Assembly (NCBI GenBank): GCA_963693085.1
Contig: OY856409.1
Location: forward strand, 294,414,058-294,478,057
Direction: 5' to 3'
Length of the DNA: 64,000 nucleotides
Origin: Alisma plantago-aquatica
Lineage: Eukaryota > Streptophyta > Magnoliopsida > Alismatales > Alismataceae
Below the pieces are notes generated by a model. It was not told where the DNA came from. It made no database searches and saw only the letters and a list, made by a program, of their open reading frames with translations. How positions within the stretch are numbered: position 1 is the first letter of the stretch; the number at the start of each line of letters is the position of its first letter. Positions 1 to 12,451 of this stretch are shown here, piece after piece. Position numbers and translations under genes: made by a program.

Positions 1-770
1 TTGGTGCTACTTGGATGGATAATGTACATAGAAGAGTGAGCCTCTTCTAGGCCTAATGTCCTCATATTGTCTACATCTGGTACAACTTCTCTGCCATGAT
101 AATACACTGTCCCTTCCTCAGACTCATGAAAACTATCTCATTTCTCACTGTCCAAGTCTGCTCAGATCTGTTGTGCTACAATATCATTATGTTGTGCATC
201 TTTGATCTGTTGATTCGGCATTGGCTCACTTGTAATTGTGCTAATAGACCTGCTAACAATGTCACTTTTTAACTATACATTTATCTGTTGAAGAGAGACC
301 AACTTATCTATCTTGTAACACACCAAAGCACTCATATGTGCTTGCTTAGAAGAGATGAAGAAGAGGACTTCCTACTTAAGGCATCTGCCACCACATTCAC
401 CTTCCCTAGATGGTATTCTATAGTGCAGTCATAGTCCTTTATCAATTCCATTCATGGTCTTTGTCGCATGTTCAACTCCTGCTTTGAATAGATATACTCT
501 AGGTTCTTATGATCAATGAAGATCTAACATTTCTTCCCATACAAGTAGTGTCTCCATATCTTCAAGTCATGGACCACCGCAGCTAACTCTAGATCATGTG
601 TTAGATAATTCTCCTCATGTTTCTTAAGCTGTCGTGACACGAAAGAAATCACATTCTTATCCTACATCAACACACAACCTAGACCGTTCTTGGATGCATC
701 ACAAAAGATAATATATCATTTTCCCTACTCTGGAAGCATTATCACTGGTGCACTGGTCAACTTTTCATTA
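1..770 (-). pseudogene. Ty3/gypsy RNase H and RNase H-integrase linker, degenerate
   Basis: Read on the minus strand, about 770 down to 360 translates, with stops, to the RNase H part of a gypsy polyprotein. I see a block like [20 protein letters not shown] followed by [19 protein letters not shown] and ending ADALSRK, which is the classic RT/RNase H to integrase boundary of chromovirus-type elements. From about 360 to 1 the reading continues as the usual linker before integrase, which would lie left of the window. It follows directly on the RT at 775-1427 in the same orientation. Interrupted by stops and frame changes, so not functional. The family assignment is confident; the sublineage (Tekay/Del-like) is inferred from the whole element. 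Confidence 0.8.
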
Positions 771-774
771 GGAG

Positions 775-1427
775 TTAAAAATAATGCTGACACCTGTTAT
801 CCCATACAAATGACACATCCTTTCTAGTAAGTTTTGTTAGGGGTAATGCCTCTGCATCGAAATCCTTAATGAACCTCCTATAATATCCTACCAAACCTAG
901 AAAGTTGTGAACCTTTCTAGGTGTCTTTAGCTGATCCCATTCCAATACTGACTCTACCTTCTTTGGGTCTACACAGACTCCTGTGGCATATATTACATGT
1001 CCTAAGAAAGCCACTTCCTTTAACCAGAAATCATACTTATCGAACTTTTCATATAACGGGTGTCATCTTAATAAAGACAAAGCCTGACGTATGTGTTTCT
1101 CAAATGTTGCTGACCATCTCTAGAGAAGATCGGGATATCATCTATGAACACAACTACAAACTGGTCTAGATGTGTTCTTAATACTTTGTTCATCAAATCT
1201 ATGAACGTTGTTGGTGCATTGGTTAGCCCAAATGGCATAACCACAAAATCATAATGACCATACCTTGTCCTAAAGGCTGACTTAGGTATGCCATCTATCT
1301 TAATTTTCAACTGGTGATAACCCGACCTCAGATCTATCTTAGAAAATAAAGTGGCACCCCGTAACTGATCAAACAAGTCATCTATATGTGGCAACATATA
1401 CTTGCTCTTAATCGTCATCTTATCCAA
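775..1427 (-). pseudogene. Ty3/gypsy reverse transcriptase core, frameshifted
   Basis: Minus-strand RT domain in two frames. The block at 1068-1427 shows motif A region [16 protein letters not shown], then [10 protein letters not shown], and the active-site region [12 protein letters not shown], where the usual FIDDILIYS is nearly kept with both aspartates present. The block at 775-1014 carries HVIYATGVCVDPKKVE and FLGLVGYYRRFIKDF, the conserved end of RT (connection to RNase H). About 50 bp between them hold a stop and a frame change, and the thumb region is disrupted. It belongs to the element whose gag and PBS lie to the right. The role in an intact element is copying genomic RNA to DNA; this copy is inactive. 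Confidence 0.9.
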
Positions 1428-1890
1428 CTGTCAATAATCAATACACAACTTCATTGATCCATCCTTCTTCTTTAAAAATAGAAGGGGAGCACCATAACGT
1501 GACATTCTTGACCTAATGAAACCTTTCTCAAGTAACTCCTGCAACTGCTTCTTCAGTTCCCACATCTATGTCCGTGCCATTCTATACGATGTTTGTGCTA
1601 TAGGTTGAGTACCTGAAACTAGATTGATTTCAAAATCAATATTATAGATACTTGTTCTTAATCTCCATCTTATTCAATTGTCAGTAGTCAATACACAACT
1701 TCATTGATCCATCCTTCTTCTTTACAAATAGAAGGGGAGCACCCCAAGGTGACGTGTTTGGCCTAATGAAACCTTTCTCAAGTAACTCCTACAACTGCTT
1801 CTTTAGTTCTCGCATCTTTATCAGTGCCATTCTATACGATGTCTATGCTATAGGTTGATTACCTAAAACTAGATTGATTTCAAAATCAAT
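1391..1890 (-). repeat. 250-bp tandem duplication inside gypsy pol
   Basis: Two head-to-tail copies, 1391-1640 and 1641-1890, offset exactly 250 bases. Shared landmarks are the block beginning cttg(c/t)tctta at 1401 and 1651, caatacacaacttcattgat at 1440 and 1690, and agattgatttcaaaatcaat at 1621 and 1871. The unit covers the start of RT and the protease-RT linker. Because 250 is not a multiple of three it also shifts the frame. The copies differ at scattered positions, so the duplication is not very recent or the copies diverged after the element died. Confidence 0.9.
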
Positions 1891-2031
1891 ATCTCTAGGA
1901 GGAGGTACAGCTAGAAACTTGTAGGGAAACACATCCTCAAATTCCCGTACAATTGGCACTTCTTGAATACTAGGACCCTTTGCCTTTGTATCCACCACAT
2001 GTGCCAAGAATGCATCACAACCCTGTCTCAT
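1843..2031 (-). pseudogene. Gypsy protease-RT linker
   Basis: The minus-strand peptide contains VPIVREFEDVFPYKFLAVPP and then RDIDFEINLVLGNQPI. This matches the conserved stretch preceding RT in plant chromoviruses (form: VxEFxDVFPxxLPGLPPxRxIxFxIxLxPGxxPI). It is placed correctly between the gag/protease region to the right and RT to the left. A short open segment only; stops lie on both sides. Confidence 0.8.
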
Positions 2032-2039
2032 CCACTTCT

Positions 2040-3740
2040 ATGCCATCATAGCAGAAACTAGACATGTTGGAAGGATCTTCCTATCACCCTGGAGAACCCA
2101 TGAAGCATAATCATCTACAAACATTGCCATCTTGGCACTACAGTCCAAGATTATAGACACTTTTCCAAGGTATCCATCCCAAGGATTATGATGAATCTAT
2201 GCATATCAAGTGATAGAAGATCCACTTGAATGCTATGTTCAGAAAAGGAAAGAACATATGACATACATACTTCTCATAGTTCTGTGAAACCAACTAAAGG
2301 AGTCTCTAGATAAAGACTATCATGTCTATGACTAACATGCAAGAAATAGTAAGCTATCACTTCCCTAGTGATTAAGGAATGTATCACACTAAGGTCAATC
2401 AAAACAAATATAAAACATGAAGAAGACAAATTAGAATGATATCACTCCATCTGACCTGTCGTGACCCTTAGGTTGATGAATCCCTCTAGCTGACCCTTCG
2501 CATAGAATCAAGTTGTCGCCTATTGTTGACCTCTACCTCTGCTAGCATGTCCTGATGAACCAGCTTGTGACTCATGTTCGTGTCCTCTACCATTGTGTTG
2601 TTGTCACTGATGTGAACTCTGCTAACTCTACCTAGGCTATTGAGTCACCTCTTCATCCTTCACAAGGCAGTACTGCTTAGTGTGTGCCGCCTATCCGCAC
2701 TTGAAATAGGTTGTGCCCTCATACCACGGCCTAGATGGCCCTGTCACAGATACTGACATTGCATTTTGAGCTCCTAAAGGTGGAAAACTACACCTCTACC
2801 TCTTCTTTATGTCTACTATGACTGCATCACTGACCTTTACTGAGACTGTGGTGCTAAGTACCTAGGGTTCTTGAAGCCTCCAGAAGATTGTCCTTGGTAT
2901 TGTACATGCCTCTTCTTGGCCTTCACTTCATGTTTCTCCATAACTGACCACTCTACCCTCCTAACTAACTCCACAAAAATGGAAAAACTTTACTCTATTC
3001 CCCAAAGATGACACTGGGGTTGTTATCTTAGTACTTAGGTCCTTCTTGAAACTTCGAATCCTCTCCTTGTATGTTGCATCCATATGTGGACAGAGTCGTA
3101 GAAGCTACATAAACTTAGCTTTGTAGGCATTGATCGGCATAGATCCCTATTGGAGCTTCTCAAATTGTACAATCTTCTCATCTAAGTAAGTCTCATGAAA
3201 GTATTGACTTAGAAACTCCTGCCTAAGTTCCTCCCATGTAACCACAACTCCCGACCTTTTATCCTCTTCAATGGCTCACTAGTGGCCAACTCTCCTTTTC
3301 AAAAGATAGACAACATGTTTCACCCTGTCTTCCTCAGGAATGTTGAGGATCTTAAATGTCTTCTCCAGCTTAGTGATCCACATACCCGCATCAACTGGAT
3401 CATATGTACCTACATATATCAATGCTCCTACACGTCAAAGTCTCTTGAATGTCTTCCTAGAACCATGCGTTTTAGCACCGGGGACCTCTTCCCTAGGTTT
3501 TATTGTAGGCATCCTATCCATCATACGGTTCATTATAGTCATAAACTTTCCAACCACATACTCTAATGCAGGGTTGACTACATTGTTTGGGTTGACTTGA
3601 GGCATGTTGGGCACAACTTCTGCCCACTCTTTCCTCCTAGCAGCATCTCTTGGTGCAGCAATGTTGCTTTCTACAACATGCTCATCATGTTCTCCAGACA
3701 TTTTTCTATCTTCTTCTACTTCTGCAATAGTAGAATCCAC
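2040..3740 (-). pseudogene. Ty3/gypsy gag and protease region, degenerate
   Basis: The minus strand from about 3740 encodes a gypsy gag start; the first in-frame ATG (MSGEHDEH) is at 3701 and the open segment runs to 3435. In the next frame the reading continues as DPVDAGMWITKLEKTFKIL and PEEDRVKHVVYLL, the Retrotrans_gag core. Near 2670-2710 a CCHC knuckle remnant reads FKCG*AAHTKQYC, with the first cysteine replaced by tyrosine and a stop inside. The protease lies between this and 2040 and is too damaged for me to mark its active site. The order gag-protease-RT-RNase H on the minus strand is that of gypsy elements. Confidence 0.8.
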
Positions 3741-3810
3741 TATAAGATATACTGGAGGACACTAGAACAGACTCAAACCCTAGTCCTATGTCCCTGTAGA
3801 CTCAATAAAC

Positions 3811-3827
3811 CTATAGCTCTGATACCA
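3811..3827 (-). other. Primer binding site (initiator tRNA-Met type) of minus-strand gypsy element
   Basis: The minus strand reads TGGTATCAGAGCTATAG here. The first 12 bases are the standard plant complement to the 3' end of initiator tRNA-Met. It lies about 110 bases upstream of the first gag ATG and is preceded on the minus strand by ATTTAG and a likely LTR end in ...CATCACA. This fixes the inner boundary of the 5' LTR near 3834. Confidence 0.85.
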
Positions 3828-3833
3828 CTAAAT

Positions 3834-6800
3834 TGTGATGATGCCACAATAAACAAGCTTACTCAAAACAAATTGTGGAATTATCACAAACACAATATTA
3901 CCACAAAACATGGTAAATTAAAACTAATTCAATTTAATATCTCAAGCGGAAGTATCTTGTAAATAAGCCTTCAACATAAGCCATTTGCATTTCACATATA
4001 CCAAAAGATGTTACATATTAAGTTCAAAGGCTATCTAGCCATATCAGAAACATATTGCAACATGTTCATATGTACAAGCCCTTTCTATACATTCATGGCA
4101 CAAAGTCAAAATCTTTGTGTTGATAAACAACACAAAAAATCTCTCCCAAAGACCTGAGAGTGTAAGGACAACACTTAGGACTCTACTAAGATACTACACC
4201 AGTAGCATGTCCAACCTTCAGACATCTATTGTTCTCCTTGTTGTTCAACTCCTGCATTACAACCTCAAACTCCTTGTCCACGGCCACCTAAAAGGTTGTG
4301 GAACCCACGAGGTGAGACCAAATGTCCCAGAGATAGTTATAACTCTTCTCCAACGTCTATTATAAGAATGAAAATATAATAAAACAATAAATAGAGCAGG
4401 TATTCATTTTGAGCAGTTTAAGAAAATACAACTAAACAATAGAACATTTTATGCTTTTAAAAGGAATATGAAGAAACCACATTATAATTCAAGAAATCAA
4501 TATAAAGCTAAGGCATGGGGTCATTCAATGTGATTCATATTTGACCCTAAGAAAATATACTATATGATTGTTTAACTAATTTTATGCCCTGAGGATTTGA
4601 GGCATACCACTAAAATCCAACCACCGCTACTAAGTCGGAAACATTACCATACAAGATCAATGGAAGAGCAGAACTCCATGATCATCACTAGCACTACTTG
4701 GTCAGTTCATAGTGCAATGCAGTGACATATAGTCATACTGCTAAAAGGAAGCAACTTATAGTCATAGCTACAGTCCTATAGAGACAACAACTCATAGTCC
4801 AGCTATGGTCCTGTAAACAACTAGTCCACCTTGGTACATGGAACAACACTAGAGAACTGGATTACACATGGCCATTCAATAATAAAAAATTTACCACTAG
4901 TTCAACAATTTAATGATACAAGGAAGTATATCACTTGTACCCTACATATTCAATAATATGCGCTCTGAGTTTCCCATAGGAGTTACCCGCTTGACCATCC
5001 AACTAGATACTAATGATGTAGATGGATCTATGGTACATGGAAACTACATGATTAGGGTTTCACTTGATTAAACATACCAATTGGATATCTTTTAATGCAT
5101 CAATCAACTTTTAATGTATTAACTCTAAACAAATTCTACAAAATTAAGGTAGGATGCAACTTTAGAAGATATACAAAGTATATAGTGAGATCTTTTCTCA
5201 TCATCACATGGCACTTGTAATACTACCATTCTCAATGTCATCATTAATAATATACCACTTATGGGATTTCAATCCCTCAATTATGCACAAGGCACTTGCT
5301 AGGTTGTTAGACCAAATTGTATGTTCTTGCAACATTCAATATCACAAAAAGCTTCAACATTACATCATAATACCAATCTGTATTGTATAGGGCTCAACAT
5401 AGCATTCACTTATCTATGCCATTTATCTCACCTGCAAGTTAGTATTTCTCAAATAGAAAAAGAAAACACTATCATAGAGTAATAATCTTTAAATAGAGTG
5501 AACACACTTATCATATTAACATCAGATTAGGGTTAGGGACTATATGTACCTGTTTAGGGTTTCATAGCATCATACCATCTCTAAACCCTAATTCTATCAC
5601 TTACTATATTGTTGTGGTTAGCCATTCATAATCACATCACTTCTAGATAAACCATTATTCTAGTTACTGAAAATGTTCATACTTACATGTATAAATCTTA
5701 ACAACCTTCAACACTTGAGTGTTGATCACCCTTGACACATGAGTGTCCACCGCGACCTAACCAGATGTGGGGTGTCGTGACCGAAACACCACCCATGTGT
5801 CTCGACCTAGTCACATCCCTAGGTATGGACTATCACTACCCTAGTCTCAGCTGTCATCTAAAATGGATGTCTCAACCATCATCTACACCTAGTTACAACT
5901 GGAACACCACAATGTCATGATCATGACACCAGAATAACACCAACATGACATTACGACCACAACACCATGGCCATGCAAAGTGATGTCACGGCCTATACAG
6001 AGTGCGTCACGACCGCATCCCCATTGGTGCATCGTGACTATAATGCAATCAGAGTGTCACAGCCAAGTCATACAACATGTCATTTCCTTATTTACAAACC
6101 AAGTGTTATGACCCAACATAAGCATGTCTCGACCTCAACTAGTCTAAAACTAACATGTTACAACGTACACACCAACTAACAAACATCAACACCATCAAAC
6201 TTAGTCATCTTGACCACAACATCAGCCAAAAACCAAATCTGACCCTACAGCAACGCTGCATCGCGACCCAACTAGTAGGTAGCGACTACTCTAGGGTTAA
6301 CGGGGTGTGCTATGACTGAAACTGCCCTACCAAGGGGTTTTGACAACTACACAAGTCCAAGAGTTATCTCGACCATCTGCAACACCCCATGGCAGATCTG
6401 AACCAAGGTCTAATAGATGGATAACAGTAGGGTAGCCCATCGTAACAGAGTATGCAACACCCTAAATTATAGGGTTCATCAAACCTTAAACTTGATGATG
6501 GAATATCATCAAAAGAAAGATGTTTAAAAGAAGATGAACGAGAATTTTATGTATGTATAATCAATCAAAACCTCCTGCTAAAACAAGTATAACAAACCAC
6601 ATAGAAGGTAGTATGAAATCAAGTTATAGAGGTAGAAAGAGGTATAAAACCCACCAGATTTTGATGAGGAACAAACTCCCAAGACTCAAGCTCCAAGACC
6701 TTCAACTGAACTCCAACACTTCAGCCAAGGAATCACCTCCAAGAAGAAGAAAGCCATGATCAGAAGGAGGTTCAGAAAAGGAAAATAGATCTTGGCCGAA

Positions 6801-7871
6801 AAGGAAAAAGAGAAGGGATCATCTTTCACTCGAGTTACCCATGATAATCCTAACTTATGATCTTTGTAAAGAAGAGATCTTCAAGAAGAACTACCATGGA
6901 TGATCCATGTCCAAAGAGGAAGAAGAAGATGAAGAGTTTTAAAAGGAAATGTGATCTAGAAGGGAGGGTCACTTACCAAGAGATGATTCACCAAGATTCA
7001 CCACCAAAAGCTAACCCTAGCATAAAACCTTTCAATCATGCACCAAGGATCAACAACCTAAGGATAACGTTCTGCTTCTTCTTGTTCCTAAAGCTGCAAA
7101 GGCGGTATCAAGGTAGACGAAGGTGTGTAGAGATGAAAAGATTAGCTTGCAAGGAAAAGAAGGGATTATATCCAAAGGTAGAGGTAAGTAGGGGTCTTTG
7201 AGGTGTCAACACCATAGATTGCCAAAGGGAACTTATTCTTCAAAGGGTTAACCTTATTTCCTTATCATGCAAAAATATGAAATATCCATGTTTATCCAGT
7301 AGGTAAGTCGCGACCTCTAGGGTCGGTTAGCCCCCTTGTCGCAGTCGAGATACTCCCATACACACTTTGTCTCGACCCAACCCTATAACACCATATCATG
7401 GTCAAGATACTTACTCTAAAAGACAACTATCATGACCATCCTATTTCTAGGGTGTCCTGGGCATGACCCTCACCATAAGTGATGTAATGGTCACAACAAA
7501 AAACCCTAGGATAGTCACCATATCAACTAAATAACCCTAGAAACCTTAATGCTATTAGATGATGTCATATATACAACTTTGATTAAATAAAGGTTCCCCA
7601 TATCACAATCTTCTCTCTCTCTCTCTTGATGCTAGAGAATAAAAAACACTCTCTTCATGTGAAAAATTGCAAAGTAACCTTCGCTTTTTGCAAGATGGTC
7701 CAAAACATATACAATATGGCAAAGATAACTCAACATTATTCAAATTGAACCCAATTGAAAATATAAGCATGTCACATGATATTAAAACATCTCAAAAGAT
7801 TAATTTAAGGTTTAAGCATCTCATTACAAAGAAATTACAATTGAGCGTAAAGCCATGTTAGGGGTCTTACA
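3834..7871 (-). repeat. Probable very long 5' LTR of the minus-strand gypsy element
   Basis: The inner end is set by the PBS at 3811-3827. A convincing outer end is TGTAAGACCCC on the minus strand (7871 down to 7861), the typical start of Tekay/Del-type LTRs. If both are right, the LTR is about 4.04 kb, at the long end for plants. No coding domain is recognisable inside; the basic open frames at 6553-6759 and 6857-7201 are lysine/arginine-rich, resemble no protein I know, and look like purine-rich LTR filler. Clusters of cgcgacc/cgtgacc words lie at 5736-6450 and 7300-7480. Alternatives: a shorter LTR plus an unrelated insertion. The mate LTR is outside the window, so length is unproven. Confidence 0.5.
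5736..6450. repeat. Irregular array of CG-bearing words (cgcgacc / cgtgacc / tcgacc)
   Basis: Within the long LTR, short words centred on c(g)cgacc, tcgtgacc and tctcgacc recur roughly every 20-60 bases, separated by caccac-rich spacer (for example near 5751, 5773, 6008, 6130 and 6270). A second cluster lies at 7300-7480. On the element strand the words read GGTCGCG or GGTCACGA. They are not a regular tandem repeat; only the words recur. Variants with TG or CA in place of CG fit cytosine-methylation decay. Compare the other word clusters listed in this window. Confidence 0.6.
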
Positions 7872-8723
7872 GGAATGGAGGTGGAAATGAAGTGGAATGG
7901 GTGGAATGCAAAAATGGAGAGCTAAGAGGGGATATAAGGTAGATAATCTCATGTTATAGCCACCCCCTAGGTATATATATGTTTTGGGGAAGCACTAGGT
8001 TAAGTTGGGGAAATATGGGTAATGTAGTGGAAAAGTATCTAGGTTTTTGTATGTAGGATGACCATGGTGGGTACCACGGTCGTCGTGGTGTGTGGAAACG
8101 ACCGAGGTGAAAATTTTCAAAAATCATAGGGTTGTTGATGATTTTGAACTGAAGGTAGCACAGTCGTGGTGAGGAAGCGATGGCACGGCCGTGGTGGGTC
8201 GCTTAGAGTTGGCTGCTCATTCTTGACATCATGCCCGTTCTAGCTCAGATGCAACACGGTCATGCAAGTTTGCACAACCATTCTGGCTCCTTATGGCACA
8301 ACCATTTTATGTGGCACGTCGGTGGTGTTCTCTGTATTTTCTTGACTTGACTCTGTTGGTTTTGAGCGAGATAGCACGAATGTTCTATTATACCACGGTC
8401 GTGATGGTTTTTGTATCAGCACTTTGACTCCGCTCCTTGGATTTTCTTCGACATCTTTGCTTCCATGGATCTTTGGCCACTAGGGGTAGGCTAAGGGAGC
8501 CTCAGACTTCACTTTGGGCTTCTCTAAGGGAATATAAACCCTAGGATCACTCATTCCCTCTCTCTTCCATCTAAGCATGGTCTAAATGCCTGAAAAGCAT
8601 GCAAACAATGTCCATAAGTGCATTTTATACACATATGCATATTAGGGGAAATAACATGTAATCTAGCAGGTATATATGTGATTGAAATGCAATATGACAC
8701 AAGATGGAGCTCTAAAATAGGGT
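7872..8723 (-). repeat. LTR-like block with word cluster and TATA-like sequence
   Basis: On the minus strand this begins TGATGCAACCC (8723), carries a cluster of cacgaccgtgg-type words (about 8420 down to 8040), then a TATA-like CATATATATACC (about 7980-7967) and ends where TGTAAGACCCC begins. That order (words, TATA, short leader) is the order seen in the better-defined LTRs of this window. No coding similarity is visible. It may be a fragment or solo LTR inserted in the gag remnant to its right, or the outer part of the neighbouring long LTR. No target duplication found. Confidence 0.3.
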
Positions 8724-8727
8724 TGCA

Positions 8728-8848
8728 TCACTTATCCTCAGGTAACACCATTAGTGAAAAAACCCTTTCCAGCTATAAGAGCCATACATCTACCGCATAT
8801 GGGTTTGTTGTTCCAGAAAACTTGGGTTCCTCCAAGCCTCTTTTTTAA
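8728..8848 (-). pseudogene. Gypsy gag N-terminal scrap
   Basis: The minus-strand frame reads EEPKFSGTTNPYAVDVWLL, then a stop, then LERVFSLMVLPEDK. This matches the start of the plant Retrotrans_gag domain (form PPxFxGxxDPxxAxxWLxxxExxFxxMxxxxxxK). It lies about 310 bases downstream of a PBS at 9161-9177 in the same orientation, as expected for a gypsy element. The gag is cut off at about 8728, where the LTR-like block starts. Confidence 0.6.
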
Positions 8849-9160
8849 CTCATAGGATCTCACTAGGTCCTTAGTGGAAGATGAGACCTCCTGATCCATA
8901 TTATATATTTCTTTTGTCTCTAGAAATATGGTGCATCTTTGTTGTCTCATCCCATCTTCTCCACCTTAAGCGAATACTCAATGGTCAGGGTTGTAATGGC
9001 TCTCAGCTTGTTCCCCACCAAGTCCACATCCTCTTCTTTCCATCGACATATCCATAATAGAAACCTATCTATTAGAAAATTAAGTACAAAGAAGAAAGCA
9101 TCCTAATCCTATTGGTCTCTTATTGCCCCCATCCAAAACCTAAACTCAATTTAGGTTCAA

Positions 9161-9177
9161 CCTATGCTTTAATACCA
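9161..9177 (-). other. Primer binding site, degenerate
   Basis: The minus strand reads TGGTATTAAAGCATAGG, close to the initiator tRNA-Met type TGGTATCAGAGC with C-to-T and G-to-A changes. A gag remnant follows downstream and a probable LTR ends just upstream. This is the start of a second minus-strand gypsy element distinct from the one at 1-3.8 kb. Confidence 0.6.
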
Positions 9178-9184
9178 AAAAGGT

Positions 9185-10266
9185 AACGCGACCCCAACTC
9201 ACTAACTAGGGTTTAGGTCCCCCAAAGTGAAATTATTCTAACCATTCACTTTTACTTACTAATTGAAAATCAACTTTTTTCTTCTTTATCAAATATATAA
9301 ATACATCATTTAAAAAGTTGATAACATCTCATTTAATCACAACATAAAAGAATACAATAGAGTTTTTTTTACAAAAGGAAAGAGTTCTCACTTAATATAC
9401 ATCAACCACAACACATTACAAACTGCTCTCTTTTTCTCACTCTCACATTTCCTAGATCCATAGGAAGGATAAGAGACCATCTAACTAAGATAATCATTTC
9501 TTCATAAGACCTCTACTCGACTCTTAACAAAAATTGGCTTTTGTCTCTTCTGGAAGAGCTGGCCCTTTACCTAGAAAATGTTTTAGTAGGTTGATGAGCT
9601 ACTAGCTCAGTGCACATAAAGCAACATGTAACTATGATAAAGTAGTTTGAATGAGATTCATAGTTCCAGAATTCAAGCAGTTAAGTAAGACAATCAAATT
9701 TTTGACAAATTAATGCAAAGCGGAAAGAATGTGATAGCAACTGATCAGTGTAAATCACTAACTAATGATTGGGTTCATTAGTCCAATTACCATATGCCAC
9801 TAGACCCACATGAGGCATAAAACAACATGTGAAAGCTTCACATCAAGCTAAAATCTCATTGTACAAGACTTATAACCATGCTCGGGTTCCTAAGTATGTA
9901 TTCTTAAGTGGCCCGTCTGTAGCAGGCATTGCCACATTTGAATCTCAGTGGCTAATGGGAACGGACGAATATCTAGACTCCTCTAAACATGGGCCCTCAG
10001 GCAAGGATACATATCACTTTAGCTTATTTTGCATCAGTGGTCCTACCAAAGATCGTTGATTAGAAACATAGGTACAACCAACTCCTCAGTTGATGTTAGA
10101 TACCTCACAATCATAAGGAGTCTTCCCTTACTACCCAAGTACCCCGCACCCTACCTGTAAGTTCTGACTTACCTCTATCTGGATTACCTCCAGTCGAGAA
10201 GCATGCTTCTCCCTCACAATGCAAGCCGTCTTGTGAAGGATTCTACAATTTCCAGGGCACCTATCA
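9185..10266 (-). repeat. Probable LTR of second minus-strand gypsy element
   Basis: The stretch right of the PBS ends on the minus strand in GGTCGCGTTACC and may start at TGATAGGTGCCC (10266), giving about 1.08 kb. No open frame of note. The terminal dinucleotide at the PBS side is not a clean CA, so the inner edge is approximate and the outer edge is a guess. Nothing else is recognisable in it. Confidence 0.35.
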
Positions 10267-10582
10267 TCAAATGAAATTTAATTATATACAAATATGTATT
10301 AATAACTGCTAGTATCACCCTAATTTTACAACTAAGAAGTTTAACGAATATTCATGATATTCATCCAATAAATAAGAAACTATATATTTCTTCCCCAAAT
10401 CATACTTACTTTAAGATCGAGATTAGGGCAAACCCAAAATTGTGATGCCTCTAAATCCACCATTAATTTACTATATTGCATAGAAACTTACAAAACAATT
10501 GACTACACTGAAAAACATATTTCTTCTACCAAAATCTATAGTGCATATGCAATAACTTCACAACAAAAATTTCTAAATAAGA
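10267..10582. other. Unassigned AT-rich spacer
   Basis: No coding, repeat or structural signal recognised between the gypsy LTR candidate and the first codons of the copia RT remnant. Confidence 0.5.
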
Positions 10583-12450
10583 ATGAACACAGATCCAACA
10601 TTATTTCCAGTTTATTGTAAAAAGTGGGTTGTAACATATTCTCTTGTTTCTTGCATGAGCACAATTCATGTGTTCATGAAAGTGGCTTCCATTTATAATA
10701 TCTTTATCCATCAAATGGATGTGAAGACCACATTCTTACATGGTGATCTTCAAGAGGATATGTAAATGAAACAACTTGAGGGTTTGTGAGATGTAGGAAT
10801 GAACCCAAAGTATGTAAACTTATTAAGTCTTTGTATGGATTAAAACATGTACAAAACAATGACACAAAAATTTCAATTCTATGATATCATCTTTTGGCTT
10901 TATTTCTAATGATTTGATAAGTGTGTTTACTACCAGATCATTAATTATGTATTCATCCTTTTATGCTTATATCTAAGTGATATCCTACTTTTGGTTTTGA
11001 TATGAAAGTAATAAATGAGACAAAGTCATTCTTATGTAGTAAGTTTGAAATAAAATATATGGGTGCCACCAATGTGATTTTAGGGCTTAAGAACACAAGG
11101 TCTACTAATGATATTACACTCTGTAAGTCTCACTACATTGAGAAGTACTTGAGAGGTTTGAAAACACATTATGTAAATCTTGTAAGACTCTACATGATTC
11201 ATCCAAGCCCTTGTTGAAGAATGATATTGGTATTTCTATGTGTCAAGTATGATACTATCATATTATTGAAAGTTTGATGTATTTTTTGAAATACAAACAA
11301 CCAACTATTGTGTTTGTCTTGAATAAGTTGAGTAGATACACTGGTTCTCCTTACAAGACCCATTGAGAAGCTCTTGATATAGTTTTGAGTTATATATACG
11401 AGACTAGTTCCCTTGGGCTACATAATTACAAATATTCTTCTATAGTTAAAGGAAGGGATGGAAGATGAATTTACATGAACTCTAGGGTCAGTGGTGTCTC
11501 AGGATATGTAAACTTGTTCGAAATAGGTGTTTTTGTTTGGGAGGTCTAAGAAATAGACCATATTGTCTCAGTCCAACTTTGAAACTGAGTTGTGTGCTTT
11601 AGATAAACTAGATGGTAGTTAGATGGCTTCATGGACTTATGTCCAGTTTACATATGGTAAAGAAATTGATTCCTACAATTTCAGTTTAGTATGATAGTGC
11701 AACAAGTGTTTACTTGATGAGGAGTTCCAAGTACAAAAAAAGCAACATAGACACATCCAAGTTAGACTCAATTCTATAAGAAAGCTAGTGTCCAATGGGG
11801 TTGTGGTTGTGGATTACGTAGCTACAATAGAAAATACCATTGATCCTTTAACTTAAGGTCTTGCCTTGGCCTTAGTAAGAAATCTAGGTTGGGATGGGAC
11901 TGAAACTCCTTATGATTCATAGGTAGTAGTAAACCAACACAAAAAGTGAAAATCCTACAAACTAGGTTCAATATGGTTATCATAAGCTATCAAGTGAATT
12001 AATTGACACTATATAATTTACTTGATGCTTTTAGCATCTATGTGTCTTTCCAATGGAAACCTATTAGTGTCATGACTATTAATTAGTAAGATATTAATCT
12101 CTAAATGGTGTCGAGTCCTAGGATAAGATTCTAGAAGTACACCCATAGAGACTCCAACTAGTGATTGATGTTGTGTAGTCTGCAATAGGAGAATTGGATC
12201 CTTTCCTGATACCGATCATGATTCTTGTTTTAGATGCATGGACTTTAGTGCATCATTTTTTCTTTGTTGTCATTGTCTTATTGTGTTGTTACCAACCAAT
12301 ACTCTTGGACCCAATGTTTGAGTTCAAGATGTTAGTCACCTATTTCCTGTGGGGATCTACGTTGGATAACTCAGACTTGGTTTAAACAAAAACATACCTA
12401 CTAAAAGCACAATATGGAGGACTAAGTTCCAGAACACACTACACATTGGA
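10583..12450 (+). pseudogene. Ty1/copia RT and RNase H, 5'-truncated
   Basis: Plus-strand copia pol 3' half. Landmarks in order: IHQMDVKTTFLHGDLQEDM (10.70-10.76 kb; copia motif A, QMDVKTAFLNGDL), a stop, KLIKSLYGLKH (10.82 kb), KFEIKYMGATNVILGLK (11.04 kb; GEA.YILGI region), DIAYVVNKLSRY-like and SYIYETSSLGLHNYK (about 11.3-11.4 kb; start of RNase H) and an RNase H tail to about 11.9 kb. The LIYVDDML box is damaged. gag, protease and integrase are missing; the 5' end is truncated near 10.58 kb. Followed by a polypurine tract and 3' LTR in the correct order. Confidence 0.85.
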
Positions 12451-12451
12451 C

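Noticed and set aside
6542..7201. Plus-strand lysine/arginine-rich open frames
   Set aside because: Purine-rich DNA inside an LTR-like stretch gives basic open frames by composition. No domain, no start context, no family resemblance.
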